Of a DNA stretch of 54,676 nt, positions 16,376 to 24,763 are shown in pieces (position 1 is the first letter of the stretch; the number at the start of each line of letters is the position of its first letter). Location of the stretch: contig NZ_RSCL01000025.1 in assembly GCF_003991905.1 (NCBI RefSeq), positions 1 through 54,676 of the forward strand, given 5' to 3'. This DNA comes from Dulcicalothrix desertica PCC 7102 (GTDB lineage Bacteria; Cyanobacteriota; Cyanobacteriia; Cyanobacteriales; Nostocaceae). Under the pieces are notes generated by a model that was not told the origin of the DNA, searched no databases, and saw only the letters and a program-made list of their open reading frames with translations. Position numbers and translations under genes: made by a program.

Positions 16376-16792
16376 TTAAACACTTTGGTCTAAATATGAA
16401 TTAAACAAAGCCCTTTCTTCTGGAGTTAAACGCTTTGGACGCATTGTCTGCGTGTCAACAAACAAACCTTTTTGAACACCTTCTGCTGCAAGTGCCTTCT
16501 TTGGGTTGTAGAAACGAAATTGCAGGGTTGCAGAAGCATTTCGCAACTCAGACAACCAACTCTCTACTTGAACGCGCTCACCTAAATACAAAGGTGATTT
16601 GTAGGTAATACTAGTTTGAATCAAAACTGGTGCAAATCCTTGTTTAAAAATTTCATGGGTTGGCATTCCAACTGCTTCAAGCAGTTTGGTTCGCCCAATC
16701 TCCATCCAGTTAATGTAAACAGCATTGTTGACATGTCCTATAAAGTCAATTTGGTAGGAGTAAATCTCTAAGTCAAAGAAGATTTTTTGCAT
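16376..16792 (-). CDS. acyl-CoA thioesterase, 4HBT hotdog family
   Basis: A 138-residue hotdog-fold protein of the 4-hydroxybenzoyl-CoA thioesterase/YbgC/FadM type, hydrolysing acyl-CoA or acyl-ACP. The active-site helix region YQIDFIGHVNNAVYINWMEI has the family Asp and the GHVNNAVY motif, followed by PVLIQTSITYKSPLYLGERV and VQKGLFVD. Length is normal. It is divergent from TetR (16894) across about 100 bases containing a short palindrome, so control by that TetR is likely. With the SDR gene beyond TetR it may belong to a small acyl or lipid metabolism module. Confidence 0.85.
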   Translation of the reverse strand: MQKIFFDLEIYSYQIDFIGHVNNAVYINWMEIGRTKLLEAVGMPTHEIFKQGFAPVLIQTSITYKSPLYLGERVQVESWLSELRNASATLQFRFYNPKKALAAEGVQKGLFVDTQTMRPKRLTPEERALFNSYLDQSV

Positions 16793-16831
16793 GGTCTACT
16801 CTTAAATCCTAAAAGATTAAACAATTAATAA

Positions 16832-16847
16832 GTCACCACTCAGTGAC
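16832..16847. promoter_or_regulatory. palindromic operator candidate between thioesterase and TetR
   Basis: GTCACCACTCAGTGAC has outer arms GTCAC/GTGAC and an inner CACT-C-AGTG palindrome. A further TCACCAGT copy of the left half lies at about 16860. Its position between divergent genes, one of them TetR, supports an operator role. Confidence 0.5.
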
Positions 16848-16893
16848 AAAGTATCATAGTCACCAGTAGATTACAAGTGGGCATGAGAAATTT

Positions 16894-17505
16894 ATGACTC
16901 GTAACAAAGAAGAAACCAAAGCTCGGATTTTGGCAGCAGTTGGAAAACTATTAGCCGAATCTGGATTTGAGAGCTTGGGAGTGAATGCAATTGCCCGTGA
17001 AGCTGGTGTTGATAAAGTTTTAATTTATAGATATTTTGATGGGTTGCCATCTCTGCTCAAGTGTTATGCCAGGGAGGGAGGTTACTGGATGGCGCCTGAC
17101 GAATTAATTGGTGATGAGTCTACCACTAATGCCGAAACACAGGCAGAATGGATGGTTTATCTGTTGTTAAGATTTTTAAACGATTTAAAGGAACGTCCAG
17201 TTACACAAGAAATTTTGAGATGGGAATTACTAGAAAGGAACTCACTCACCCATGAATTAGCCAATGTGCGCGATCAACTAGGTTTAAGTAGCCTGAAATT
17301 TCTTGAGGGAAAGGGTTCATTTCCTCAAGATAAAGATATTCCTACAATCAGCGCTATTTTAATTGCAGGAGTTGTCTATCTATTACTACGTACCAAGGTT
17401 AGTAATTCGTTTATGGGATTAGACTTTAGTTCGTCTACAGGTTGGCAGCGTGTTGAAGCAGCTCTTGAATCAATTATTCAGTCAACTTTTTTAGAGATTC
17501 CATAA
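16894..17505 (+). CDS. TetR family regulator
   Basis: A 203-residue TetR protein with the DNA-binding domain TKARILAAVGKLLAESGFES, LGVNAIAREAGVDKV and LIYRYFDGLPSLLKCYA. The C-terminal domain is helical with no recognised subfamily. It is divergent from the thioesterase and 110 bases upstream of the SDR gene on its own strand, so it could regulate both. The start is ATG at 16894; no clear Shine-Dalgarno was seen. The ligand is unknown. Confidence 0.88.
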   Translation: MTRNKEETKARILAAVGKLLAESGFESLGVNAIAREAGVDKVLIYRYFDGLPSLLKCYAREGGYWMAPDELIGDESTTNAETQAEWMVYLLLRFLNDLKERPVTQEILRWELLERNSLTHELANVRDQLGLSSLKFLEGKGSFPQDKDIPTISAILIAGVVYLLLRTKVSNSFMGLDFSSSTGWQRVEAALESIIQSTFLEIP

Positions 17506-17615
17506 ATTAGTTTTAATAAACTATAGAAGCGATGTTCTGGCTAAGTTCTCCTTTAATAGAAAGCACAGCAGCATGATAAAGTTATTTATACCAATGTTGA
17601 TTAAGCTAATGCCCT

Positions 17616-18383
17616 ATGAACCTACCAGATTTTTCATTAAATGGTAAAACTGCTTTAGTGACTGGCGCCACAAGAGGTTTGGGGTTAGAAATTGCCAAAT
17701 TACTTGCTTTATCGGGTGCTTCAGTTATTATTAATGGACGAAGCGATGAAAGCTTAAATAATGCAGTAGCGATAATCTCTTCTACTGGCGCCACAGTTAC
17801 TCCATTAAAATTTGATGTTGCTTCAGAAACCGATGTTAAAAAAGCTTTGAGTGATATTAAAGAAAAATATGGACATTTAGATATACTTGTAAACAATGTA
17901 GGTATGCGCGACCGTCGTGGTCTTTTTGAATTTGAAATGGATTCAGTGCATAAACTTATCAATACAAATTTAATTGCTCCTTTTAATTTGTCTCGTCAAG
18001 CCACACAACTCATGATAGAAAATGGTAAAGGAAGAATAATAAATATGACTTCAATCGCAGGACCTCTAGCTGATGCGGGCGATACCGTTTATACTATGGC
18101 AAAAGGGGGACTTGAAGCGTTAACGCGCGCTCTAGCTGCCGAACTTGGAATGTATGGTATTACCGTCAACGCTGTTGCACCAGGATTTTTTGCTACTGAG
18201 AGCAATTTAGATGTTGTTGCAGATCAAGAAATTGCAACGTGGCTATCAAAAAGAACTTCTCTTGGTCGTTGGGGAGAACCATTTGAAATTGCTGGTGCAG
18301 TTTTATTTTTTGCATCTGATGCTGCATCTTATGTTACTGGTCAAGTTTTAGCAGTTGATGGTGGATATCTTGCCCATCTATAA
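17616..18383 (+). CDS. SDR family NAD(P)-dependent oxidoreductase
   Basis: A 255-residue classical short-chain dehydrogenase. It has the Rossmann motif KTALVTGATRGLGLEIAKLL (TGxxxGxG), DILVNNVG (NNxG), the catalytic Ser in INMTSIAG, and YxxxK in TVYTMAKGGLEALTR. PGFFATE and the ending VTGQVLAVDGGYLAHL are typical of gluconate-5-dehydrogenase and 3-oxoacyl-reductase-like members. All catalytic residues are present. The substrate cannot be fixed. It lies downstream of the TetR gene and convergent with the GST-like gene at 18416. Confidence 0.9.
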   Translation: MNLPDFSLNGKTALVTGATRGLGLEIAKLLALSGASVIINGRSDESLNNAVAIISSTGATVTPLKFDVASETDVKKALSDIKEKYGHLDILVNNVGMRDRRGLFEFEMDSVHKLINTNLIAPFNLSRQATQLMIENGKGRIINMTSIAGPLADAGDTVYTMAKGGLEALTRALAAELGMYGITVNAVAPGFFATESNLDVVADQEIATWLSKRTSLGRWGEPFEIAGAVLFFASDAASYVTGQVLAVDGGYLAHL

Positions 18384-18415
18384 TTATTAAATGTACACAA
18401 TAAAAAGCACATTGT

Positions 18416-19072
18416 TTACCTGTACAGTCGCTTGCGAACTCTAGGTAAAACCCTAAATCGACGTTTAAATATTTCAAACTCTTCAGGACTGGGTTGAGTA
18501 TTCTGCCAAGAGTCTCGCTCTATTAAGCGCTCAGACCATGCCTTTAATTTTGGGTAAGCTAATAAAGATATACCATTGTTGGGTAGCAAAGGTATTACAG
18601 ACCCTGCAACTACTTCAGCTAAAGTTAATTGCTCACCAGCAAAGAAAAGTGAATCACATAGCAAGCTCTCAAAAAAATCTAAAACTTTTGCGATTTGAGT
18701 ATTTGCTGACTCTTGCTTCTGTACATCCTTACTTTCTCGAATCAGTAAAATCATACTAGGCAACAATTCGTTCATCGTTACCATTTGAACCATACGCACA
18801 ACAGCCAAAGCGTTTGGATGGTTAGGTAGCAAAACTGGTATTGGATACTGAGCCTCTAAATAATCAAGAATTGCTAAAGATTCTATAGCTGTAAAATTGT
18901 TGTCAACTAAAACAGGAACATGATTAAAGGGACTAATTGCCAAAAAATCAGGTTGAATTTGGTCTCCATCTAGTTTCATTGATACTAGTTGAAACTCAAG
19001 CCCTTTTTCTATTAGCATAATCCACACTGGGCGCGAATATACAGATAGAGGAGTGTAATAAAGTTTAAGCAT
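18416..19072 (-). CDS. glutathione S-transferase family protein
   Basis: A 218-residue GST of normal length. The N-terminal thioredoxin-like domain is LKLYYTPLSVYSRPVWIMLI, PFNHVPVLVDNN (cis-Pro) and IESLAILDYLEAQYP (glutathione-binding E-S). The C-terminal helical domain contains FFAGEQLTLAEVVAGSVIPL, with the conserved N-capping Asp replaced by Glu or Leu around L-x-x-A-[ED]. Tyr or Ser near residues 10-13 may be catalytic. It lies 12 bases after the P-loop kinase gene on the same strand, so co-transcription is possible. It is not closely similar to the other GST at 9444. Confidence 0.87.
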   Translation of the reverse strand: MLKLYYTPLSVYSRPVWIMLIEKGLEFQLVSMKLDGDQIQPDFLAISPFNHVPVLVDNNFTAIESLAILDYLEAQYPIPVLLPNHPNALAVVRMVQMVTMNELLPSMILLIRESKDVQKQESANTQIAKVLDFFESLLCDSLFFAGEQLTLAEVVAGSVIPLLPNNGISLLAYPKLKAWSERLIERDSWQNTQPSPEEFEIFKRRFRVLPRVRKRLYR

Positions 19073-19083
19073 GACAAATCAAA

Positions 19084-19686
19084 TTAGAATTTTACAAGTT
19101 CGTCTGCTGTTGAGACAGATTCTACATCAATACACATAAATCCAAGATCCTCAACTTCCTGCCTCATATATTTATTGTAAAATAGGGTACGCTCTATAAA
19201 CTTTTGAATTAAGTATTTTTCGTCTTCAGATACATTACAAAAATTACTTTCGCGGTTGATTCGGCTTTGAAAAAGTTGGTTAGAAGCTGTAAGCCAAATT
19301 GCTTTAACACCCGGAACGCTAACTAAATTCGTTACCAATTTTGGCCATAATGCAGAACCCTCAATTACAACGCATTCCTTTGATTTGTCAGAGACATGAG
19401 AATGAACAATAACCTCGACTTGTGGCAACACATTTTTTTCATAATGTGACAATACGTCTAGAAAAAGAGCTTCAACCGACATTTCCCTGTAGTATTCTGC
19501 TACATGCTGGGGAATAGCTTTTCCATCTACACCTACCCAAGGTCGTCCGGGATGCCGAGCAAGTTTATCCGTAGAACAATAACTCCAACCAAGCTCTACA
19601 GCCAAAGCTTGGGCAAGGGTTGATTTGCCTGCATGAGAAGAACCGCCAATTAGAATCACTCGTGTTTCATTGATTAATTTATTCAT
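19084..19686 (-). CDS. P-loop kinase-like protein
   Basis: A 200-residue P-loop NTPase with Walker A GGSSHAGKSTLAQALA at residues about 14-29, followed by WSYCSTDKLARHPGRPW, which resembles the acceptor-binding region of small-molecule kinases. CVVIEGSALWP near residue 110 may be the Walker B strand, and INRESNFCNVSEDEKYL may be the lid arginine region. A nucleoside, shikimate or 2-phosphoglycerate kinase-like fold is likely; the substrate is unknown. It lies on the same strand as, and downstream of, the aminoglycoside-phosphotransferase-like gene (79-base gap), and before the GST gene. Confidence 0.75.
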   Translation of the reverse strand: MNKLINETRVILIGGSSHAGKSTLAQALAVELGWSYCSTDKLARHPGRPWVGVDGKAIPQHVAEYYREMSVEALFLDVLSHYEKNVLPQVEVIVHSHVSDKSKECVVIEGSALWPKLVTNLVSVPGVKAIWLTASNQLFQSRINRESNFCNVSEDEKYLIQKFIERTLFYNKYMRQEVEDLGFMCIDVESVSTADELVKF

Positions 19687-19765
19687 AAAGCATTATCTGA
19701 CGTAAGAAAAAGCCCGAAAGCAACTTGCAATTGTTCCTAAAAGCTTACAACGCGGCGCCTATCAA

Positions 19766-20749
19766 TTATCCAAACAAAAATGATTCGTCTTCTAGATATT
19801 TACGGAGGAGCGTTTTAGCAATATGTTCTACATCATCAGAAATAAATTTATGTTCTTCTGGATTACTCAAATGAAAGGAATAATTACCTATTGTTGCCAT
19901 GATAAAGAATCCTTCTACTGCTTGTAAATAACCATCTGGTAACTTACCAATAGTTTCATAACCTTCAAAAAATGAGGGTCTCACTTGAGGCATTAAGTAC
20001 TGAATTGACTCACCAATATCATAAAGGTAATGCCCAAACCCACAACGGGCAAAGTCAATCGGTCGAATTTCTTCGTTGTAAAATAAATAATTACCATCAT
20101 GTAAATCTGCATGAATTAATCCCCAAACATCAGGTGTAGTACCCAACGTTTCCATCATAGCAACAATCTTTTCGGTTGCCACTGTAAGCATCTTGTAATG
20201 CTCTGGCAAAACCAAACCCATTGTTACTGCTGGATAAAATGCTTCAAGTGCTGTACGAAAAAGATTTTCATCAAATACTGGACGGACAAAATTTTGTGGT
20301 AAGTTCCATTGACTACTATGGCGATGCAGTTGAGCCATTAATAAGCCAAGATTTTTTGCTTGCTGCGGTGTTCGCTCCTTATTAGAGACACTGCCATCAA
20401 TCCAACGTAGCAACGAACAATTAAAAATATCTTGGGTATCATCTGCCAACACTTGTGTTACCCATCCACCCTCTAAGTTTTGTAATGGCTCTTGCACTAT
20501 TATATTAGTGTCGCGACGCAAAGCATCAAGCCATTTTAGTTCTGATTCGATAACATCTGGTTTTTGCCATATATCATTCTGTAACCCTGGCAATGCCTGG
20601 TGAATGCGGAGGAGGAAATTTGAATCGAGTGTTTCCACGTAAAAGCTTATGTTTCCGCTTTTACCCAAAAACCGAATTTCTGGCGCCATCACAGCATATT
20701 GATTGAGTGCAGCAAGAGCAATATGTTCGTAAGTATTAGCGTGAGCCAT
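19766..20749 (-). CDS. phosphotransferase family protein (APH/choline kinase fold)
   Basis: A 327-residue protein kinase-like phosphotransferase. The catalytic loop WGLIHADLHDGNYLFYN (HxDxxxxN) and the metal loop RPIDFARCGFGHYLYDIG (D-F) are intact. The N-lobe contains FLLRIHQALPG and a Glu-rich helix. This is the SrkA/aminoglycoside-phosphotransferase type, acting on small molecules or proteins with ATP. The start MAHANTYEHIALAALNQYAV follows AT-rich DNA. It probably heads a leftward unit with the P-loop kinase and GST genes. The substrate is not predictable; a resistance or metabolite-repair role is possible. Confidence 0.85.
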   Translation of the reverse strand: MAHANTYEHIALAALNQYAVMAPEIRFLGKSGNISFYVETLDSNFLLRIHQALPGLQNDIWQKPDVIESELKWLDALRRDTNIIVQEPLQNLEGGWVTQVLADDTQDIFNCSLLRWIDGSVSNKERTPQQAKNLGLLMAQLHRHSSQWNLPQNFVRPVFDENLFRTALEAFYPAVTMGLVLPEHYKMLTVATEKIVAMMETLGTTPDVWGLIHADLHDGNYLFYNEEIRPIDFARCGFGHYLYDIGESIQYLMPQVRPSFFEGYETIGKLPDGYLQAVEGFFIMATIGNYSFHLSNPEEHKFISDDVEHIAKTLLRKYLEDESFLFG

Positions 20750-21002
20750 TATTTACATTACCTAAATTCGTGTTGTATTGCACAACAAATATATCTTAAC
20801 GTGAAGGGGAGAGTTTCCGCTTTTTGAGTAATATGATGTATTGAATGCTGCTACAATCCACAGATGTTATAGTAAATATTAACTATAAGTTTGCCCCTTT
20901 GGAGGCGCCTATATAAGCGTGTGTAATTTACAAATATTTATTAAGTTAATTAAGGAAGTATCATATCTCATCTAGTTCTGCTAATTTAAAACCGTAAAAG
21001 TT

Positions 21003-21551
21003 ATGCAAATTACTATAGAAGTTAATTCTCATCTTAGAATCGAATCTGTTCAAGAATTATACGCAAAAGAATTGTATTTATTAGTAACAAAAAATTATGA
21101 GTATCTAAAAATTTATCTACCTGCTGTTTTGATGATTAATTCTTTCGATTCTGCGCTTGAGCATATTCGTGATTGTCAAAATTTAGCTTCTAAAAATGAA
21201 CTTTTAGAATTTCACGTCTTTTGTAAAAACCAACTTTGTGGTGCAATGCGGCTTAATAATTTTGAGCATGAGAATCGTAAAGCTTCAATTGCGTATTTTG
21301 TTAGCCAAGAGTTCCAAAATCAAGGTATAATTACACAAAGTGCGAAAGCACTGATTAAATATGCTTTTACACAACTAAAATTACATCGAATCGAGCTTCG
21401 CTGCGTTACTACAAATCAACCTAGTATTTCTGTTGCAAAAAAATTAGGTTTCATTCGTGAAGGTGAACTACGTGATGCGGAATATTTAAATGGTTATTTT
21501 GTAAACCATTATATTTATAGTTTACTTTCTCAAGAATGTTTATACGACTAA
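21003..21551 (+). CDS. GNAT acetyltransferase (RimJ/RimL type)
   Basis: A 182-residue GNAT protein resembling ribosomal-protein N-acetyltransferases. SIAYFVSQEFQNQGIITQSA supplies the acetyl-CoA pyrophosphate-binding segment (Q/R-x-x-G-x-[GA] form, here QNQGII). It is followed by LHRIELRCVTTNQPSISVAK and KLGFIREGELRDAEYLNGYF, the usual RimJ-like core. Length is normal. It starts with ATG at 21003 after GTAAAAGTT, with no strong ribosome binding site. Its first 28 codons are duplicated as a remnant at 28126-28227. The acceptor substrate is unknown. Confidence 0.87.
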   Translation: MQITIEVNSHLRIESVQELYAKELYLLVTKNYEYLKIYLPAVLMINSFDSALEHIRDCQNLASKNELLEFHVFCKNQLCGAMRLNNFEHENRKASIAYFVSQEFQNQGIITQSAKALIKYAFTQLKLHRIELRCVTTNQPSISVAKKLGFIREGELRDAEYLNGYFVNHYIYSLLSQECLYD

Positions 21552-21668
21552 ATAAACATAACATAAGACTCAAAGAAGAAAATGCCTCTTGCGTACAAAG
21601 CGCGCGCTAAACCTGTGAAAAAATCAGCTTAAAACTATTGCTAATCGCTTAAGACCTAAAACGACAAA

Positions 21669-21752
21669 ATACGTAGGTTGGGTTGAGGAACTTAACCCAA
21701 CATTTATAAGCTTTACGTTGGGTCTCGTTCCTCGACACCAACCTACAAATTT
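21669..21752. repeat. GTAGGTTGGGTTGAGGAAC-type inverted repeat
   Basis: The 21552-21785 gap holds a short open stretch (17 codons from 21582), not supported as a gene. It also holds a common cyanobacterial repeat: GTAGGTTGGGTTGAGGAAC at about 21672 pairs with CGTTCCTCGACACCAACCTAC ending near 21747, around an inner AACCCAACA/ACGTTGGGT pair. It may act as a transcription end for the two convergent genes. Confidence 0.6.
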
Positions 21753-21785
21753 TCTTAACCGAGTAGTATTGATATCACTATCTTT

Positions 21786-22904
21786 TTAACCACCAAAAGC
21801 GAGAGGAAAGATTAATTTAAGCGCGGCTGTTATTAGTAAATTTACTAAAGCAACAGGTAGCAAAAATTTCCATCCTAAATTTAGTAGCTGATCGATACGA
21901 ACGCGCGGTACTGTCCACCGAAGAAGAATAGCGATGAATACGAGAAAGTAAGTTTTGAGCAAAGTCATAATTATTCCCAAACAAGCGGTTACAAATTGTA
22001 GTATGGGATGAGTTTGACTAATCAAGAGCCAATTAGCTATTAAGTTAATCGGAATTGGAAAATCCCAACCTCCTAAATATAAAATTGATACTAACAAAGC
22101 AGATAAAACCAAGTTGACGTAAGAAGCAATATAAAACAGAGCAAATTTCATACCAGAGTATTCTGTTTGATAACCTGCTACAATTTCTTCTTCTGCTTCT
22201 GGTAAATCAAAAGGCATTCGTTCGCATTCAGCAAGCGCTGCTATCCAAAATATAATAAAACCTACTGGCTGGCGCCAAATATTCCATCCTAAAATACCGT
22301 AACCGGACTGCTGATTAACAATATCAATAGTACTAAGGCTGTTGGACATCATGACTACAGCTAAAACACTCAGAGCAAGGGGAATTTCATAACTAATTGA
22401 CTGTGCAGCAGCGCGTAATCCTCCTAATAGAGAATATTTATTATTCGACGCATAACCAGACATCAGCAAACCTATAGGCTGAATGCTAGATAAAGCAATC
22501 CACAAAAATACACCTATACCAACGTTACCAATAATTAAATTCTGTCCAAAGGGCACAATCAGGTAAGAGATAAATACCGGAAGTATTACGATTATGGGGC
22601 CAAGTGTAAATAACCAAGCGTCCGCATTCGCTGGTACTACATCTTCTTTGAATACCAACTTTAAACCATCCGCCACTGGAGCTAATAATCCCAGAGGTCC
22701 TATATACTCTGGGCCAATACGTTGCTGTACTGCGGCAGAAATTTTTCGCTCTTGCCATATACACACCAGCACTCCCACCGTTGCAACAATCAACATTAGT
22801 ACCATTGGTAACGGCATCCAGATCGCTTTTGCGGCGCCAATTGGTACTCCCATATCTACAAGAGATTGGATAAAACTTCCTTGAAAGTCAAGTTCTGTGT
22901 TCAT
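21786..22904 (-). CDS. ndhA: NAD(P)H-quinone oxidoreductase subunit 1 (NdhA)
   Basis: A 372-residue NDH-1 subunit of normal length. Eight membrane helices are visible. Conserved loops include [36 protein letters not shown], and the quinone-site segment [20 protein letters not shown], then [20 protein letters not shown]. It would sit in the thylakoid or plasma membrane arm of NDH-1 used in respiration and cyclic electron flow. In cyanobacteria ndhA normally heads ndhA-I-G-E, but here no ndhI, ndhG or ndhE follows; the next gene downstream is the convergent GNAT gene. It may be a second copy or a relocated gene. It is read from the same direction as the AraC gene upstream. Confidence 0.95.
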   Translation of the reverse strand: MNTELDFQGSFIQSLVDMGVPIGAAKAIWMPLPMVLMLIVATVGVLVCIWQERKISAAVQQRIGPEYIGPLGLLAPVADGLKLVFKEDVVPANADAWLFTLGPIIVILPVFISYLIVPFGQNLIIGNVGIGVFLWIALSSIQPIGLLMSGYASNNKYSLLGGLRAAAQSISYEIPLALSVLAVVMMSNSLSTIDIVNQQSGYGILGWNIWRQPVGFIIFWIAALAECERMPFDLPEAEEEIVAGYQTEYSGMKFALFYIASYVNLVLSALLVSILYLGGWDFPIPINLIANWLLISQTHPILQFVTACLGIIMTLLKTYFLVFIAILLRWTVPRVRIDQLLNLGWKFLLPVALVNLLITAALKLIFPLAFGG

Positions 22905-22988
22905 TTTGCTTAAATCACGTTTCCTTGTAATAAAGCAAAATCGACGGTTCGTTGTCTTTCAGATTATTCAGATTTTTGTAAGTTATTA

Positions 22989-23894
22989 CTATTTTTGCTG
23001 AAACTGTTTAGGAGTTATGCCAAGTAAACGCTTAAAGTGCATATTTAAATGACTTTGATTTGCAAAACCGCAGTAATGTGCGATTTCAGCAATGCTCATT
23101 CTTCCTGCTAGCAATAACTGCTTGGCAAGTTCTACCCTGGTACGGATGACAAATTGATGAGGAGTAGCACTTGTTGATGTTTTAAAAAGTTTTAGAAAAT
23201 AGCGTGGACTCATTTGCACTAATTGGGCTAGTTCTGCCAATCCTATATTTTTACTAAGATGTGCATGAATATAATCAATAACTGTTTGTAACTGGTATCG
23301 CGATAATCCCTCTGTATAATCCTGTATCACAGGCTTGTTAATTGAGTATTTTTGTATGATGTGAACAGCTAAAGCGTTCGCCATCGTTTCCACGTATAGG
23401 CGACTGGGCTTACTATAATTTTCCAAAGCTGATTTTAACGCTAGTCCAATTTGGTAAACCAATGGGTCAGTAACTGCAAAATGTGGCGCCATTTCTACTT
23501 TGTCTGGGTCAAGCGACTCGTAAATTGTACGCTTAAAAACTAATGGTTCAAAGCCAAGTAAAATAGTACTAAAAGTCTTATTCCACCGCGCGCGAGTACT
23601 TGTATTTGCCGGAGTAATTACAATATCACCAGAACAAACTTGTTTACAATAAAGGCGCCCATCTAAAGTCTGTTCATACTGAATAGCTTCAGGCACTTGT
23701 GTAAAAATAGCAACACCTATTTGTGGAGCGATTACTTCGGGTGTTTCATGAGGTGGTTGATTGTCATATGCATTCGTAACCCCGTCCCAAACTGCTCCAA
23801 GGTTTGTTAAAAGTGGCAATCGTGAGTAAACACGCTTATAGCCTACCTCTGTTTCTTTTGAAAAGTCTATATTCAAAGGTTTCTTTTTTGACAT
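22989..23894 (-). CDS. AraC family transcriptional regulator
   Basis: A 301-residue AraC regulator. The C-terminal domain has the two HTH motifs NIGLAELAQLVQMSPRYFLK and GRMSIAEIAHYCGFANQSHL, then FKRLLGITPKQFQQK. The N-terminal domain (cupin-like, residues about 30-150) binds an unknown effector. It is a paralogue of the AraC at 3672-4589. It lies on the same strand as TetR (23938), 43 bases after that gene, and 84 bases before ndhA. It may respond to the same signal as the TetR-DevBCA unit, though its own targets are unclear. Confidence 0.9.
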   Translation of the reverse strand: MSKKKPLNIDFSKETEVGYKRVYSRLPLLTNLGAVWDGVTNAYDNQPPHETPEVIAPQIGVAIFTQVPEAIQYEQTLDGRLYCKQVCSGDIVITPANTSTRARWNKTFSTILLGFEPLVFKRTIYESLDPDKVEMAPHFAVTDPLVYQIGLALKSALENYSKPSRLYVETMANALAVHIIQKYSINKPVIQDYTEGLSRYQLQTVIDYIHAHLSKNIGLAELAQLVQMSPRYFLKLFKTSTSATPHQFVIRTRVELAKQLLLAGRMSIAEIAHYCGFANQSHLNMHFKRLLGITPKQFQQK

Positions 23895-23937
23895 TAGTAC
23901 GTTATGGATTTATTTTTTATTTAAGAGTAACCTTGAT

Positions 23938-24570
23938 TCATGACCGCATCCCCGGACTAAGAAATTTAACTAGTTGCTCTGTTGCATTTTGAATATCTTT
24001 GGGGTCTGTACTTTGGAGCAATGCTTCCTGTTGCCCAGCTTCAGTTTGCACTCGAATTAATGCTGCAATTACTAGATCTAACTTCCAATAAAGCTCAGAT
24101 CGCGACTGAGACGGAAGCGCGCGTTGCAACACATCCAAAAATGCCTCAGTAGACGCAGCAAATTCATTGGCCGCAATACTTTTAATTGGTTCAGGTTCTG
24201 TTCGGCAACGCCCCATAAATTGGGCCCGAGTCAGCAGGGTATCTTTATTTTGGACTAAAATTTCTAGGCAGGGTTTTAGTAGTGCAGTTAAGATTGCTTC
24301 CACCGATGGCACCTGATCCCCTGCCTGAAGTTTTTCTAGCAGTGCTAATTCTTGCTCAACAACTGGACGAGCAAACCGCGCAACTACGGCTCGAAACAGT
24401 TCTTCCTTTGAACCGAAGTGGTAGTGAACGGCAGCCAAGTTGACCTTTGCCTCACTTACCACATTACGTAATGTCGTCCCAGCAAAGCCTCGCTCGGCAA
24501 AAAGGCGTTCAGCAACATTCATGATTTGTTCTTTTGTATCACTTGTTGGAGTAACCACAATTTCCTGCAT
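23938..24570 (-). CDS. TetR family repressor of the DevBCA-type exporter
   Basis: A TetR protein of about 210 residues. The ATG at 24570 (MQEIVVTPTSDTKEQIMNVA) is preferred over one at 24624, which adds residues without family similarity. The DNA-binding domain is RLFAERGFAGTTLRNVVSEA and NLAAVHYHFGSKEELFRAVV. The NLAAVHYHFGSKE form is that of TetR proteins with a TetR_C_30-like ligand domain. It is divergent from devB, with two tandem palindromes between them (24661-24702), so it probably represses devBCA and itself. The inducer is unknown. Confidence 0.88.
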   Translation of the reverse strand: MQEIVVTPTSDTKEQIMNVAERLFAERGFAGTTLRNVVSEAKVNLAAVHYHFGSKEELFRAVVARFARPVVEQELALLEKLQAGDQVPSVEAILTALLKPCLEILVQNKDTLLTRAQFMGRCRTEPEPIKSIAANEFAASTEAFLDVLQRALPSQSRSELYWKLDLVIAALIRVQTEAGQQEALLQSTDPKDIQNATEQLVKFLSPGMRS

Positions 24571-24660
24571 CGGTTTAACCTTGTCAATTGTAATTGAGAA
24601 CTTGCTAGTTGCCGGGTGAACCAAGTTTTCCAGCTATTTGGGATTTGCACGTTGCAATTT

Positions 24661-24702
24661 ATTCAAACGTGTGTTTGAATGATATCAAACAAACGTTTGA
24701 AT
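24661..24702. promoter_or_regulatory. tandem operators between TetR and devBCA
   Basis: ATTCAAAC-GTGT-GTTTGAAT (24661-24680) is a perfect inverted repeat with 8-base arms. TCAAAC-AAAC-GTTTGA (24685-24700) repeats it with the same arm core and the same 4-base spacer. The centres are 22 bases apart, about two helical turns. The location between the divergent TetR and devB genes makes them the likely binding sites of that TetR. Confidence 0.8.
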
Positions 24703-24763
24703 TAGTGTGTTTAAAGGCAATTTGGCTTTACTAAATCGTTTACTTAAATTCACGAAGTTTAGC

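Noticed and set aside
21582-21632. 17-codon frame MPLAYKARAKPVKKSA
   Set aside because: Too short to support; no partner or conserved context.
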